The position numbers and the translations under genes were made by a program. This document shows, piece after piece, positions 18,893 to 27,325 of a stretch of 64,000 nt of DNA; within the stretch, counting starts at the first letter, position 1, and each line of letters begins with the position of its first letter. The DNA comes from Blastocatellia bacterium (lineage in GTDB: Bacteria; Acidobacteriota; Blastocatellia; Pyrinomonadales; Pyrinomonadaceae): assembly GCA_016789265.1 (NCBI GenBank), contig JAEUQK010000009.1, forward strand, positions 1-64,000, given 5' to 3'. Under the pieces are notes generated by a model. The model saw only the letters and a list, made by a program, of their open reading frames with translations. It was not told where the DNA came from and did no database searches.

Positions 18893-19335
18893 GGCCCCAG
18901 TAGCCGCCGGTGATAGTTTATCTGTCCGAGGTGATAGTTCAGGTGCGTGGCCAGATGCGTTAAGAAATATGCGGTTGTCATCGGATGGCCGAAGACCTCG
19001 ATGGGATAGGGCTTATCCAGATCTTCCTCGGTCAACTCTGCAAGTGTCGAGAGAACCACGTTTCGCACGGCGTCGATATCCGCGAGCATTCTTTCCAGAC
19101 CGACATTCTTATTCGAAAACTCTTCGTCCCGATGACGCACATATCCTGAGCCGCCCAAAACGCCGCCGATAAAGTGATTTAGGTTTCCGATCAGGTGCAG
19201 ACAAAGATTTCCGCCGGAGTTTGTTACCGTCCCTGAAGTCTTCCAGAGATCATTCTCATCAGCATACGACCCGATCTCCGACTTTAGTTTGTCGAGATCT
19301 CGTTCATAAAGTTCGGCCAGCACTTTCCGCAGCAT
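18889..19335 (-). CDS. DinB/DUF1572-family four-helix protein
   Basis: 148 residues, mainly helical. The His residues of the DinB-like metal site can be placed in HLIGNLNHFIGG and in THLATHLNYHLGQINYHRR. Members are often metal-dependent thiol transferases or have no known function. It is inserted between accD (one base away) and folC (4-base overlap), so it is expressed with lipid and folate genes; nothing in the sequence explains why. Confidence 0.85.
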   Translation of the reverse strand: MLRKVLAELYERDLDKLKSEIGSYADENDLWKTSGTVTNSGGNLCLHLIGNLNHFIGGVLGGSGYVRHRDEEFSNKNVGLERMLADIDAVRNVVLSTLAELTEEDLDKPYPIEVFGHPMTTAYFLTHLATHLNYHLGQINYHRRLLGP

Positions 19336-19336
19336 A

Positions 19337-20197
19337 TCAATCTCGCTTCTCCATCATGAAATCGAGCATTCGCACGATCGTGTCCTTCATTTCGCGGCGA
19401 TCGACGACCATATCGACCATTCCATGTTCAAGCAGAAATTCACTGCGTTGAAATCCTTTCGGAAGTTTTTGTCGGATCGTCTGTTCGATCACACGGGGAC
19501 CGGCAAATCCGATCAGAGCTTTGGGTTCTGCCAGAATAACGTCGCCGAGCATGGCAAAGCTCGCGGTCACGCCGCCCGTCGTAGGATCGGTTAAAACCGA
19601 AATGAACGGCAGCTTCGCCTCGTGCAGCATCGCGAGTGCGGCCGAGATCTTCCCCATCTGCATCAGACTCAACGTGCCTTCCTGCATACGTGCACCGCCC
19701 GACGCAGAAAAAACAACGACAGCGCCCTTATTTTCCAATGCGCGTTCGATCAGCCGAGTGATCTTTTCGCCCACGGCCGAACCCATCGAACCGCCGATGA
19801 ACGACATGTCCATCGCGCCTGCGTAAACCAGATGGCCGCCGACTTTTCCCGTACCTGAAATTATAGCTTCAGGCAGGCCAGAAGACTTCTTCGCCTGTTC
19901 AATTCGGTCCCGATATGGCTTTGTATCGGTAAATTCGAGAGGGTCGGTCGATGTAACTTCCTCATCCAGCTTCTCGTAATTCCCCTCATCGAATAAGTCC
20001 GCCAGACGGTCACGCGCCGGAAACCGGAAATGATAACCGCAATGAGTACAAACCTGATGGGATTCGATCAGTTCTCGAGTATAGAGCGGATTTTCACATT
20101 CGGGACACTTGACGAATATACCCGAAGTATTCACGGTGCGTTCTTCGTCGGTACTCTGAACGTCGATCTTTGGCTTGTCTCGCTTGAACCAGGACAT
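19337..20197 (-). CDS. accD: acetyl-CoA carboxylase carboxyltransferase beta subunit
   Basis: Together with AccA transfers carboxyl from biotin to acetyl-CoA, giving malonyl-CoA for fatty-acid synthesis. 286 residues. N-terminal zinc ribbon Cys31, Cys34, Cys50, Cys53, then the crotonase-fold domain with FSASGGARMQEGTLSLMQM and TDPTTGGVTASFAMLGDV. accA is not adjacent. First gene of the accD-DinB-folC operon. Confidence 0.97.
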   Translation of the reverse strand: MSWFKRDKPKIDVQSTDEERTVNTSGIFVKCPECENPLYTRELIESHQVCTHCGYHFRFPARDRLADLFDEGNYEKLDEEVTSTDPLEFTDTKPYRDRIEQAKKSSGLPEAIISGTGKVGGHLVYAGAMDMSFIGGSMGSAVGEKITRLIERALENKGAVVVFSASGGARMQEGTLSLMQMGKISAALAMLHEAKLPFISVLTDPTTGGVTASFAMLGDVILAEPKALIGFAGPRVIEQTIRQKLPKGFQRSEFLLEHGMVDMVVDRREMKDTIVRMLDFMMEKRD

Positions 20198-20253
20198 ATA
20201 AAGTTAGCTACGCTTTAAAGGTTAGCACACGCTCGATCGATTGTCGCAAAGTG

Positions 20254-21018
20254 CTATCCGAGCACTGCCAGCATCTCGTTATGGATCCTGCCGTTGCTGG
20301 CACAGACCGGTGGACGATAGATCGAAAATTCCGAGCCGTCGTAGTTCGTTACCCAACCGCCCGCCTCTTCTATCAACAGTTTCCCTGCCGCCATGTCCCA
20401 AGGGTTCAGGCCTTCTTCCCAAAAGCCGTCAAATCGGCCGCAAGCGACATATGCCATATCGATTGCCGCCGATCCGTCTCTGCGTACTCCACGGGAATTG
20501 AGCAAAAAAGTTGTCAGATGGCGAGCAAAATCCTCACGGCGTTTTATGTCATATGGAAAGCCGGTACATATCAGCGAATTACCCAACTCATCCGTGTCTG
20601 AAACTCTGATCGACTTTCCGTCCAGTGTCGCCCCTTGCCCTTTTTCGGCCGCGAACAATTCGTTTCGCGTTGGGTCGAATGTAACCCCGACAACGATCTC
20701 GCCGTCGTGCTCTAAAGCAAGCGTCACAGCAAAGCACGGGTAGCCGTGTGCATAGTTCGTAGTTCCGTCGAGCGGGTCGATGATCCATTTCCACACCGTG
20801 TCACCACCGATAACGACCGCCTCCCCCGATTCTTCCGCGAGTATCGCGTGCTTCGGAAAATGAGACTTTATCCGTTCGATGATCAAAGCCTCAGAAGCAA
20901 GATCGGCCTCGGTCACGAGATTGATATCGCCCTTTTTGGTAATGGTCGTTATCCGGCCAAACTTCTCCAAAAGCAAATGCCCGGCATCCCGGGCTGTTTC
21001 GATCGCAAAATTAAGCAT
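20254..21018 (-). CDS. inositol monophosphatase family protein
   Basis: Mg-dependent phosphatase, 254 residues. Metal-binding motifs: AEESG, WIIDPLDGTTNYAHGYP, and GLNPWDMAAGKLLIEEAGG. These assign it to the IMPase/SuhB group; CysQ and FBPase activity are less likely. It is preceded at 5 bases by the small secreted protein gene and precedes accD by 56 bases. A link to inositol lipids would fit the CDP-alcohol transferase at 5331, but this is only suggestive. Confidence 0.92.
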   Translation of the reverse strand: MLNFAIETARDAGHLLLEKFGRITTITKKGDINLVTEADLASEALIIERIKSHFPKHAILAEESGEAVVIGGDTVWKWIIDPLDGTTNYAHGYPCFAVTLALEHDGEIVVGVTFDPTRNELFAAEKGQGATLDGKSIRVSDTDELGNSLICTGFPYDIKRREDFARHLTTFLLNSRGVRRDGSAAIDMAYVACGRFDGFWEEGLNPWDMAAGKLLIEEAGGWVTNYDGSEFSIYRPPVCASNGRIHNEMLAVLG

Positions 21019-21023
21019 AAGGC

Positions 21024-21473
21024 TCAGCGGAAATATATATCAACGTAATCGGTTACCGGGTCACACGGATTGTCCATCTGCATCAGCCGCCAATATTTTC
21101 GCGTTCCGGTTATCTTGAACGTGAATTCCCCCTGTCTCGTACATGGCTGCCCGCCGTTTATGTGGCTAACCTGGGTCACGATCGTGCCGTCAAAAACAAA
21201 CTCCTTGGTATCTATCGACTTGATCGTACCTTCAATGGTGACAAAATCGGTACTCTCACCGCGGCCGCGCTGCTCTCCGCTGATCGAATAAACGCCTGCC
21301 TTTCGTTTTACAGCCGCTTTTCCGTAATAGTCCCAGCTTATCCATTGAAGCGAAAAGAGGTGGCTTCCGCGAAGCATTGCCGCGGCATTCGCATCATTGA
21401 TCTCGGTCGGTCCTTGACCCGAAACGACCAAGGAAAACAGAAGTAGAATGCCCGTCAAAACGATCGACTTCAT
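21024..21473 (-). CDS. secreted protein of unknown function
   Basis: 149 residues. The start at ATG 21473 gives a signal peptide (MKSIVLTGILLLFSLVVSGQ) and lies 4 bases after the esterase stop; the frame is open 26 residues further. The mature domain seems all-beta (TDFVTIEGTIKSIDTKEFVF, GEFTFKITGTRKYWRL) with two cysteines placed for a disulfide. No family recognised. It belongs to the esterase-IMPase operon. Confidence 0.75.
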   Translation of the reverse strand: MKSIVLTGILLLFSLVVSGQGPTEINDANAAAMLRGSHLFSLQWISWDYYGKAAVKRKAGVYSISGEQRGRGESTDFVTIEGTIKSIDTKEFVFDGTIVTQVSHINGGQPCTRQGEFTFKITGTRKYWRLMQMDNPCDPVTDYVDIYFR

Positions 21474-21477
21474 ATGA

Positions 21478-22368
21478 TCAGTTCCCCGCGAACGTTCGAT
21501 TCGCGATCCGCAAGAATTCCTGCACCTGCTTATCCCAATACTTCCAATCATGAACGCCGGGAAGCTGCCTGTATTCGTGCGGCACTTTCTTTTCGATAAG
21601 GAGATTCACAAACTCACGATTGTTTTGAAAAAGAAAATCTTCCGTTCCGCAATCGAGGTAAATGAAAGGAATGGCTTTCATCTTTTCCGGGCTCAGATCG
21701 CGGATGATCGAAAAAATGTCGTTCGACTTTCGGGTCTCAGAATCGGCCGGGCCAAATATTCCCTCAATGGTCTTCCCGATCGCACCCGGAAACTGTTTTT
21801 CGGTGATCTGTGCCGCACCGAGCGCACCGCTAAACGAACCTGCCAGAACGAATTTATCCGGATACTTCAACCCGAACTTGAGCGATCCGAATCCGCCCAT
21901 CGATAGTCCGGCGATCGCCCGTTTCTCCCGAATTGCGAGTGTCCGGAATCTATTATCAACCTCAGGAATAAGCTCTTTGACGATGTAGCTCTCCCATTTT
22001 TCGTTAGCGGACGAAACGCTGTCCGTGTACCAGCCATCTCCGCCTTCCGGAGTAACGACAATGATGTCGTAACCTGCCAGATAATTGGCCAACTTCGTCA
22101 GTTCTGTCCAATTGTTATAATGGCCCGTTAATCCGTGTAACAGAAAAACGACCGGGTAGCGCGATTGTGCCGATTCGTTATAGCGTTGTGGGACAATAAC
22201 GCGATAGGGCATATCCCGGCCCATCAATTTGCTTGTGAGCTTTTGCTCGGAAACAGTCGATGGTAAAGAAGGCTTTGCCGATACCTGTGCAGAAACGGCA
22301 GATACAAAAAACAAAGCGACCATGATCAGGATCGCTTTCGAAAATATCCGTCCCGGGCCTCGTTTCAT
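21478..22368 (-). CDS. secreted alpha/beta-hydrolase esterase (esterase D / antigen 85-like)
   Basis: 296 residues with a signal peptide ending near VSAQ. The nucleophile is Ser156 in AGLSMGGFGS; HGLTGHYNNW forms the oxyanion region; the acid and base probably lie in DCGTEDFLFQ and GVHDWKYW. This pattern matches the S-formylglutathione-hydrolase/CE1/antigen-85 superfamily. The secreted location favours a carbohydrate or lipid ester substrate over S-formylglutathione. Confidence 0.9.
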   Translation of the reverse strand: MKRGPGRIFSKAILIMVALFFVSAVSAQVSAKPSLPSTVSEQKLTSKLMGRDMPYRVIVPQRYNESAQSRYPVVFLLHGLTGHYNNWTELTKLANYLAGYDIIVVTPEGGDGWYTDSVSSANEKWESYIVKELIPEVDNRFRTLAIREKRAIAGLSMGGFGSLKFGLKYPDKFVLAGSFSGALGAAQITEKQFPGAIGKTIEGIFGPADSETRKSNDIFSIIRDLSPEKMKAIPFIYLDCGTEDFLFQNNREFVNLLIEKKVPHEYRQLPGVHDWKYWDKQVQEFLRIANRTFAGN

Positions 22369-22384
22369 TTCACACCTTTATTTA

Positions 22385-22675
22385 CTACTTGAACAAGTTT
22401 CCAAACCAGCCGCTCCCACCTTCTTCCTTGGCCGCGATCTGAGCAAGTTCGCCTTCGTCGAGCCAAACGCCGGTACACTTATTACAAACGTCGATCGTGA
22501 TATTGTCGTAAGACGTTTCCACTAGCGTACCGTCGCATTTCGGACACTTCAGATCAAGCGTCTTTGAGTCCTCGGCGGCGATCTTCTCCTTCATCTTTTC
22601 GAGAAGTTCCTTTTCTTTGTTGCGAAAATATTCGTTTTCCAGCGCACGTCCGCGCTCGTCAAGTTCAATTGGCAT
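22385..22675 (-). CDS. TFIIB-type zinc-ribbon protein
   Basis: 96 residues: an N-terminal charged coiled coil (about 5-38) and a zinc ribbon, Cys44, Cys47, Cys64 and Cys67, in LKCPKCDGTLVE and VCNKCTGVWLDEGEL. This is the zf-TFIIB family, common and uncharacterised. It is 16 bases ahead of the esterase gene. Confidence 0.85.
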   Translation of the reverse strand: MPIELDERGRALENEYFRNKEKELLEKMKEKIAAEDSKTLDLKCPKCDGTLVETSYDNITIDVCNKCTGVWLDEGELAQIAAKEEGGSGWFGNLFK

Positions 22676-22788
22676 TCAGAATTGTTCTCCCTAAATTCGG
22701 AACCGCCGGCAAGCGCGGGCGGTCTGTAGTAGAAACTGAAGTGATTATAGCCGAGCACGACTTGGGTGGCTAATTCAATTCTTCGACG

Positions 22789-23724
22789 TTAGGTTTCCGT
22801 CTTGTGTATCGACCGGATGCGATTTCGGGCTTTCTTTGATCTTCTGATCGTCGGTTTTCGTTTTAGGCTGCCTTCGGCCCAATCAGAAACTTGCTTGAAC
22901 GGATGCCATTCGAAATTTTCCAGCGGCAGAACTTCGCTCGATGCATCTTTAAGTCTCAAGGTACTGAACGCAACAAAGATAATAAGAAAATTAAATAGTG
23001 CGCCAACGGTTATCACTAACCAACCTGGCGCAAGCCCCACAGTGGCCCGGCTGACGAATATGGACCAGAAATTTTCCAGGTCCTGCGGCGTCGCGGCCGG
23101 GATCGGCGATGGATGAATATAGATCTTCAGCGTCCACGAAAGCGCGAGCAATATAAAGATCCAAAGGTAATTAGCACGAAGCCGACGTCCGACCGCTTCC
23201 CATTCGCTGATCGTAAAACGCGGCGAGAGCAGGTCCGCGGCAAGATGATCTGCCCATTCCTTATCGGGCGGGATGGTTCCGTGGGACAACATCGGCCCGA
23301 AGTATCCAGTTTCGAGCACGCGAACACGATTTGCCCAAACCTCGTAATAACGGTATCGACGGGCCTCCATAAAGAGGAAGATGGAAACCAGGATCGAATT
23401 GATCGGAATTGCAAAATGCGGGTTTCCCGCCGAACTGAAAACGAAGGAGAGTGTCGCACCTGCCGTGATCACGGCCCAGTTTGTGGTCGCGTCCAGACGG
23501 TTTCGCCAAATATTCGATCGCTGTATCTCGCCGCGATAAAAGTGCACCATCGCGGTGTTGAACTCTGCCGGCTGCAGCTTCTGCGCGATCGTCAGCGGTG
23601 TCGATTTGGTCTTTTGATTACGTTTCCTGACCTCGTCGGCAAATGCTCGAAAGGCCTCGGGAACGTTTGTGGTATGAATTTCTTCTTCGGCCGGCGGAGC
23701 ACCAAACCGAATGTCTTCACTCAT
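22789..23724 (-). CDS. DUF2270 family membrane protein
   Basis: 311 residues. Family features: FNTAMVHFYRGEIQRSNIWR, FMEARRYRYYEVWANRVRV, and four hydrophobic segments near residues 83-100, 105-120, 185-200 and 240-262. The C-terminal 45 residues are strongly basic (KRKPTIRRSKKARNRIR) and probably cytoplasmic. Function unknown. Divergent from tadA. Confidence 0.8.
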   Translation of the reverse strand: MSEDIRFGAPPAEEEIHTTNVPEAFRAFADEVRKRNQKTKSTPLTIAQKLQPAEFNTAMVHFYRGEIQRSNIWRNRLDATTNWAVITAGATLSFVFSSAGNPHFAIPINSILVSIFLFMEARRYRYYEVWANRVRVLETGYFGPMLSHGTIPPDKEWADHLAADLLSPRFTISEWEAVGRRLRANYLWIFILLALSWTLKIYIHPSPIPAATPQDLENFWSIFVSRATVGLAPGWLVITVGALFNFLIIFVAFSTLRLKDASSEVLPLENFEWHPFKQVSDWAEGSLKRKPTIRRSKKARNRIRSIHKTET

Positions 23725-23861
23725 AAGGCGAAATTAAGAGAGTTGAAAAGGGACGCGGCGAGCGTAGCCGTCGCCAATTAAAGGTTTAACACGTAAATTT
23801 TCGTGTTGCAAGGTATTTCGCGATTCTGGAAATCAACAGCTTATTGAATACAATCTAACAG

Positions 23862-24326
23862 GTGAACGACTCTGACGAACATTATATGAGGATCGCTATC
23901 GCCGAGGCCGATATGGCTCGCGATCTTGACGAAGTCCCGATCGGCGCCTGCATTGTCGACGCCGAAGGCAATATTCTCGCGGCGGCCTCAAATCGCACTA
24001 TAACCAATAACGATCCGACTGCCCATGCAGAGATCCTTGCCCTGCGGGCCGCTGCTGATAAGATCGGCAATTATCGCCTGACGGGAACGACGATGTATTC
24101 CACGATCGAGCCCTGCGTTATGTGTGCCGGTGCGTTGGTAAACGCTCGTGTTGCCCGTTTGGTATTCGGGGCCCACGATGAACGGTTTGGCGGGGTCGAG
24201 ACCAAATTCCGCCTTTGCGATAGTCCGGATCTCAATCATCGTATCGAGATCGTTTCGGGAACTCTTGCCAATGATTGCCGCGAATTGATGCAGGACTTTT
24301 TCAAGATGAAACGCAGCGGTTCATAA
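23862..24326 (+). CDS. tadA: tRNA-specific adenosine deaminase
   Basis: Converts adenosine 34 to inosine in tRNA-Arg(ACG). 154 residues. Zinc ligands His55 with catalytic Glu57 (HAEI) and Cys85/Cys88 (PCVMCAGA); NARVARLVFG and the C-terminal RELMQDFFKMKR are typical of TadA and distinguish it from cytidine deaminases. The start is a GTG. It is followed 88 bases on by a tRNA-Ser gene. Confidence 0.95.
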   Translation: MNDSDEHYMRIAIAEADMARDLDEVPIGACIVDAEGNILAAASNRTITNNDPTAHAEILALRAAADKIGNYRLTGTTMYSTIEPCVMCAGALVNARVARLVFGAHDERFGGVETKFRLCDSPDLNHRIEIVSGTLANDCRELMQDFFKMKRSGS

Positions 24327-24414
24327 GCCAGACGCCGAAGTGAGTTTGGGTAATAGTTGCAAGCCTAACTTGAAATTTCCGTTACCGAGACTTTAATATT
24401 GATGATTCGCATGC

Positions 24415-24504
<90 letters not shown>

Positions 24505-24592
24505 TCGATTTCAAGAGTTATTTGATATTCTATCGTTAGAGTTTGCACCCCGTTTTCTGTTTTATACATTTTAAGATCAGGAGGAAGTCTTT

Positions 24593-25351
24593 ATGCCAAT
24601 GAGCAAGAGGCTGACCGCGGAGTTCCTTGGAACGCTGTGGCTGGTTTTGGGTGGCTGCGGAAGCGCGGTACTGGCAACGGCATATCCGTCGCTAGGTATC
24701 GGTTTTGCGGGCGTTTCGCTCGCGTTCGGTTTGACAGTTTTGACCGGGGCGTATGCCCTTGGTCATATTTCGGGTGGGCACTTCAATCCGGCGGTTTCGA
24801 TCGGCCTTTGGGCGGGAAAACGCTTTCCGGCGAATGAGTTGCTGCCTTATGTCGTTGCCCAAGTTCTTGGAGCGATCGCGGGGGCAGGTATCTTATTCGT
24901 GATCGCCCGCGGCAAGACCGGTTTCAGCGCGGCCGGCGGCAGTTTCGCTTCGAACGGTTTCGATGCCCATTCTCCGGGAAGCTATACGGCATTAGCCGCA
25001 TTTGTTTCGGAAGTGGTGATGACCTTTTTCTTTCTGGTGGTCATTCTCGGTGTTACCAGCAGGCGGGCACCAAAAGGCTTTGCTCCGCTTGCGATCGGCT
25101 TGTGCCTGACGCTGATCCACTTGATCTCGATACCCGTCACCAATACATCGGTCAATCCTGCGCGAAGCACTGGTCCGGCCCTTTTCGTTGCGATCGACGG
25201 CGCCAGTTGGCCGGTATCACAGCTCTGGATGTTCTGGGTGGCACCTATACTCGGTGCATTGCTCGCCGGCTTTGTATTTACCTGGCTGGATGGTGATGAT
25301 GATACGGTCGTCGTCGAAACGGTAGAAGAGATCGTAGTTCTCGAAGATTAG
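24593..25351 (+). CDS. aqpZ: aquaporin Z
   Basis: Tetrameric water channel of the inner membrane. 252 residues with six helices and the two half-helices bearing [12 protein letters not shown] (Asn65) and SVNPARSTG. It is about 20 residues longer than E. coli AqpZ because of an acidic C-terminal tail ([15 protein letters not shown]). A good AGGAGG lies about 8 bases ahead of the ATG. The gene stands between two tRNA-Ser genes on the same strand with no terminator in between, so it may share their transcript. Confidence 0.95.
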   Translation: MPMSKRLTAEFLGTLWLVLGGCGSAVLATAYPSLGIGFAGVSLAFGLTVLTGAYALGHISGGHFNPAVSIGLWAGKRFPANELLPYVVAQVLGAIAGAGILFVIARGKTGFSAAGGSFASNGFDAHSPGSYTALAAFVSEVVMTFFFLVVILGVTSRRAPKGFAPLAIGLCLTLIHLISIPVTNTSVNPARSTGPALFVAIDGASWPVSQLWMFWVAPILGALLAGFVFTWLDGDDDTVVVETVEEIVVLED

Positions 25352-25377
25352 TTCGATCTTTAACAATTCATTTTCGC

Positions 25378-25468
25378 GGAAAGGTGCAGGAGTGGTTGAA
25401 CTGGCAGCACTGGAAATGCTGTGAACCTCAAAAGGGTTCCGTGGGTTCGAATCCCACCCTTTCCGCCA
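25378..25468 (+). tRNA. tRNA-Ser(GGA)
   Basis: Acceptor GGAAAGG/CCTTTCC with encoded CCA. Anticodon loop CTGGAAA (GGA; codons TCC/TCT) on stem CAGCA/TGCTG. Long variable arm as expected for serine. It resembles the tRNA-Ser at 24415 in the D and T arms. A terminator follows directly. Confidence 0.95.
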
Positions 25469-25479
25469 TATCGTCTCAG

Positions 25480-25509
25480 AAAACCCCGGAATGCAATTTC
25501 GGGGTTTTT
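25480..25509 (+). terminator. intrinsic terminator after tRNA-Ser(GGA)
   Basis: A 12-bp stem (AAAACCCCGGAA with TTTCGGGGTTTT, one G-T pair) with a 5-base loop, ending in TTTTT. Confidence 0.9.
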
Positions 25510-25642
25510 CCAATAGGTTCCCATGCGGGCATTTGATAACAAGTTCGAAGTGCTCGTATAGTGAACCAGAGGCTTAGAGGTCACCACACAAAAGTTGTTT
25601 TTCTCCGCAGTTCAAAACACGCGATCGGAAGAGAGGATGGAC

Positions 25643-26053
25643 ATGAAGTTGAAATTTGCGACTACGCTATATCTGATCCTAAATATTGTTGTGGTCAGCA
25701 CGACGATGCCCGCCGCGGCCCAAGCCCAGGCAGACCAGGGTAAGCCGCAAGCCGAAAAGACTCAGGAGCTGAAGAAGGTATTCGAGAAAGAAACCGTAAA
25801 ATTCAAGGCGGATTCTGCCGAGTTTGACCCCGTAAAGGCTGATCGTGAAAATGCACAGCAGCAAGCTCAGAAAAAAGGCTGGAGCAATACAAAGAAGACC
25901 CTTGTTATCGCAGCGGTCGCGGTCGGAGTCGCCGGACTTTTGTTTCTTTTGATCAAATACGGCAAGGAATGTCTACGGACCGATCCTGCAAACTGTAGGC
26001 TGGGCGTTGATGAAATTTGCGTTTGCCTGGAATACGAACGCCGAAATCCATAG
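25643..26053 (+). CDS. small exported membrane protein of unknown function
   Basis: 136 residues. ATG 25643 is chosen because GAGAGG at 25631-25636 is 6 bases ahead; ATG 25637 abuts that site. An N-terminal signal or anchor (about 1-27) is followed by a Lys/Gln/Glu-rich helical stretch, a membrane helix (TLVIAAVAVGVAGLLFLLI, about 91-109), and a short tail with four cysteines in ECLRTDPANC and EICVCLEY. No family recognised. A nested hairpin terminator follows about 150 bases downstream. Confidence 0.7.
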   Translation: MKLKFATTLYLILNIVVVSTTMPAAAQAQADQGKPQAEKTQELKKVFEKETVKFKADSAEFDPVKADRENAQQQAQKKGWSNTKKTLVIAAVAVGVAGLLFLLIKYGKECLRTDPANCRLGVDEICVCLEYERRNP

Positions 26054-26208
26054 AGATTTTACTTTTCTTCTTCTAACTTTTACCCTTATACATGGCTTCA
26101 GGCTCCGCACAAGGTTTGAGTTGTGAACTCCGCTAGGCGAGGAATCGAGCAACGGCAGCAATTTCAGCTTGTGTTGCGGTTAAGTCTGAAGCCGCCAAAT
26201 TCTTAGAT

Positions 26209-26256
26209 AAAGGCAAACGGCCAACGAAAATATTTTCGAGCCGCTTGCCTTTTTTC
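26209..26256 (+). terminator. nested-hairpin terminator
   Basis: Outer stem AAAGGCAA-CGG with CCG-TTGCCTTT, enclosing a perfect 14-base palindrome CGAAAATATTTTCG, then TTTTTTC. It ends transcription from 25643 and precedes the kinase remnant. The 160 bases before it hold no gene. Confidence 0.65.
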
Positions 26257-26311
26257 TTTGTGCCTTTTGCCGAAACCGTTGATCTCATCTTTATTTTCTT
26301 GTCCCTGAAAA

Positions 26312-27268
26312 ATGTCTCTCGACCTTGAATCAACCAAGCAGATCGGCCACTACCGTATCCGATCAAAGATCGGGTCCGGAGGTATGGGCGATGTCTATCT
26401 GGCTGACGACACGAAGCTTGACCGAAAGGTCGCGATCAAGTTCCTGAACCAGAAATTCAGCAAGGACGAAAACCTTCTCAATCGCTTTATTTAGGAAGCC
26501 AAGGCAGCCTCTGCCCTAAACCACCCGAACATCATAACGGTTTACGAGATCGGCGAAACCGACGGGACGCATTACATGTCGGCCGAGTATTAGGATTTTT
26601 CGCGACTGCCGGTTGATCTGGCAACGCATACGAATGCGCGCGAGGTCGCCGGCAAATATGCGGCTGAACAGGCGGTCCGTGTTGTGTTTTGGAGTTCCGG
26701 AACCGGAATGCCTGCTAAGGATGACTCCACGCTGAGATCCGTTCTCAGAGCGCAAACCAACAAGGCCGTGAGCCTTGAGAAAGGGCAAATAGTGGTTATT
26801 ACCGTTGCCCTTGCTCTCGCTATCGCGGGTCAGACAGATGAAGCTGAACGGCTGCTCAAGGAACTGCTTACTGAAAGGCCGAAAGACACTCTGCTCAAGC
26901 ATCTTTGGGCCCCGACGATCAGAGCGGCGATCTGGTTTCAGGCAGGTAAGATCAAGGAAGCTATCGAAGAGCTTGAGATAACCGAACGTCTTGAAAAGGG
27001 AGGCGAATTTATTCCTCAATACCTCCGCGGGCTCGCATTTTTGAGACTAAACAGAAATTGGGATGCTGCGAGAGAGTTCGACAAGATACTAAACAATCGC
27101 GGCGAAGCTCCACTCTCGTCCCTTTATCCGCTGGCCCATCTCGGAAAAGCCCGAGCCACAAAAGACATCTCCGAATACGAAAAATTCTTCGAGATTTGGA
27201 AAGACGCCGACAATGACATGCCCGCTCTTGTCGAAGCCAGGAAAGAATACGAAGAATTATCAAAATAG
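26312..27268 (+). pseudogene. decayed Ser/Thr protein kinase with TPR-like C-terminus
   Basis: One frame carries both ends of a larger kinase. At 26312 the N-lobe starts well: GHYRIRSKIGSGGMGDVYLA and KVAIKFL. It is stopped at 26492 by TAG, resumes with [20 protein letters not shown], and meets a second TAG soon after [11 protein letters not shown] near 26592. The frame then continues open from about 26600 to 27268 with two helical TPR-like repeats (AGQTDEAERLLKELLTERP, WFQAGKIKEAIEELEITE). The catalytic loop (HRD), DFG and all of the C-lobe are missing, so there is a large internal deletion. The 194-residue 3' ORF from 26684 could still be translated, but no start signal was seen. Intact relatives are 700-900 residues. 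Confidence 0.85.
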
Positions 27269-27272
27269 AACT

Positions 27273-27305
27273 AAGGCGAGGATCTGATTCCCCGCCTTTG
27301 CTTTC
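27273..27305 (+). terminator. terminator after the kinase remnant
   Basis: 10-bp stem with one mismatch (AAGGCGAGGA with TCCCCGCCTT) and a T-rich tail TTTGCTTTCC. It still has terminator form although the gene has decayed. Confidence 0.6.
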
Positions 27306-27325
27306 CTCAACCCTGTCAGTTCACG

